Assembly (NCBI RefSeq): GCF_019649055.1
Contig: NW_026570224.1
Location: 2,666,001 to 2,730,000, forward strand
Source of the DNA: Paramacrobiotus metropolitanus
Taxonomy: Eukaryota > Tardigrada > Eutardigrada > Parachela > Macrobiotidae
Reading direction: 5' to 3'
DNA: 64,000 nt
The notes under the pieces were generated by a model. The model had not been told where the DNA came from. It was given only the letters and a program-made list of their open reading frames with translations, and searched no databases. Below, one piece after another: positions 63,287 through 64,000 of this stretch (the stretch's first letter is position 1; the number at the start of each line of letters is the position of its first letter). Both the position numbers and the translations under genes were made by a program.

Positions 63287-63541
63287 CGACAATGCGGCGA
63301 AATGCCTTATCTGGGCTCCCTTTGGAGTACAGGCCCATATCGGATTCTGCGCACCCCTGTAGTTAAAACGGCTACGAAACTGCAAGTACTAATGTAACCG
63401 CGCACAAGGTTGGTTGCGCACACTTCCCGCAGTACTGACAGTATGGGTAACCGCCTTCGTGCGCGGTTGCATTAGTACTTGCGGTTTTGTAAGTAACTGT
63501 TTTAATTAGAAGAGAGCCCAGATAAGGCATTAATTTTGTCG
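63287..63541. mobile_element. Fold-back (long inverted-repeat) element
   Basis: The outer arms match (GCCTTATCTGGGCTC near 63304 versus its complement ending about 63534). The inner arms 63382..63405 and 63459..63482 are complementary over 24 bp with one mismatch. The whole folds on itself with a central loop of about 50 nt. No coding capacity, so a MITE-like or fold-back non-autonomous element. Confidence 0.75.
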
Positions 63542-63678
63542 AAGTACCCGTTGTAGAAGAACACGACTGCACAAACTGTGGAAGCCGGGTAGCCAACGGC
63601 CACCACGGTTTGTCCTGCTCCAGCATTAAGGGCACATAGGGCAGATGGTCGCGACAATAAGTTATGTTAAACCTTTAG

Positions 63679-63854
63679 TTTGCGCCGAGCACGAAGCACG
63701 AGGTGCTGCAATTAAGCCTTCGTCAAGAGTATAAAATTTGTCTGACGCCACGAAGAGCGTAGGCCACGCTTTTCCAATTCGACAAGCCCAATACCATTCC
63801 CAATGGTAATGGCGCTCGCGCTCGGGCAATAATGTGGTTCGCAACCACCGCTAG
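63679..63854 (+). mobile_element. Intact ~176-bp copy of the dispersed short repeat
   Basis: This contains both halves seen separately at 31061..31167 and 32815..32860. The ends carry GC-rich segments in inverted orientation (TTGCGCCGAGCACGAAGC on the left, complement of TTGCCCGAGCGCGAGCGCC on the right). The right end includes the palindrome GTGGTTCGCAACCAC. Three positions in one 64-kb window suggest a family dispersed in this genome. Confidence 0.75.
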
Positions 63855-64000
63855 TAAGTATTATGCATACAGTCATATTATTACATACATGCTTCTGCAT
63901 TCTTGGTCAGCTGGCTGGAGTACGTACGATTAAGTACAGTACTAGTACTTACTGTACTGTATGACGTTGCGGGTATACAGTAACAAAGTATACTTACTAA

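Larger units (their letters stand above)
61295..64000. other. Repeat-rich 2.7-kb region at the window end
   Basis: No gene found, including no P450 first exon. It contains the fold-back element at 63287 and the intact dispersed repeat at 63679. A GC-rich patch lies near 61408. Confidence 0.4.

Overview
This window is nuclear DNA from an invertebrate animal. Nearly every gene is split by GT-AG introns, mostly under 1 kb. The proteins are clearly metazoan: RBL/p107-type pocket protein, POMGNT2, NUFIP1, ZNRF, RAB2, APEX2, UBE2J1 and a CYP2-clan P450. I lean towards a tardigrade or a related ecdysozoan lineage, but this rests on general impression and was not tested. I rebuilt all exon structures by eye from splice consensus, reading phase and family similarity. 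For every complete gene the exon lengths sum to a multiple of three.

Layout. 263-1464 (+): a short ZNRF1/2-type RING E3. 2292-7109 and 11455-16611 (both -): two tandem paralogous transmembrane guanylate cyclases with an extracellular NIT-like (nitrate/nitrite-sensing) domain. They are the most unusual genes here. 19965-21856 (+): UBE2J1, a tail-anchored ERAD E2. 22746-25889 (+): RAB2. 26851-27495 (-): mitochondrial SSBP1. 28132-30627 (+): NUFIP1. 31061-32860: a repeat-flanked stretch with an unidentified gene fragment and a small coiled-coil ORF. 33272-38747 (+): a 17-exon RBL pocket protein. 39430-39887 (-): RPS29, including a 9-bp last coding exon. 40656-42681 (+): PSMC2/Rpt1. 44729-47991 (+): POMGNT2. 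48677-51095 (-): an mTERF-family mitochondrial factor, divergent from APEX2 at 51729-53623 (+). 54009-58589: a cluster of secreted proteins, with two PAN/apple-domain proteins (-) flanking a tyrosine-rich protein (+). 59541-61294 (-): a CYP2-clan P450 whose 5' exon is not visible. 61295-64000: repeat-rich DNA.

How the genes relate. Most neighbours are unrelated housekeeping genes in head-to-head or tail-to-tail arrangement. Three groups may be functionally linked: the NIT-cyclase pair (a candidate nitrate/nitrite- or small-anion-to-cGMP sensor), the PAN / tyrosine-rich / PAN cluster (a candidate extracellular matrix, cuticle or adhesive set), and the mTERF-APEX2 divergent pair (organelle gene expression and DNA repair). 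Non-coding structure includes a perfect 62-bp-arm hairpin inside an RBL intron, a 45-bp palindrome, a fold-back element and a dispersed repeat present as one whole and one split copy.
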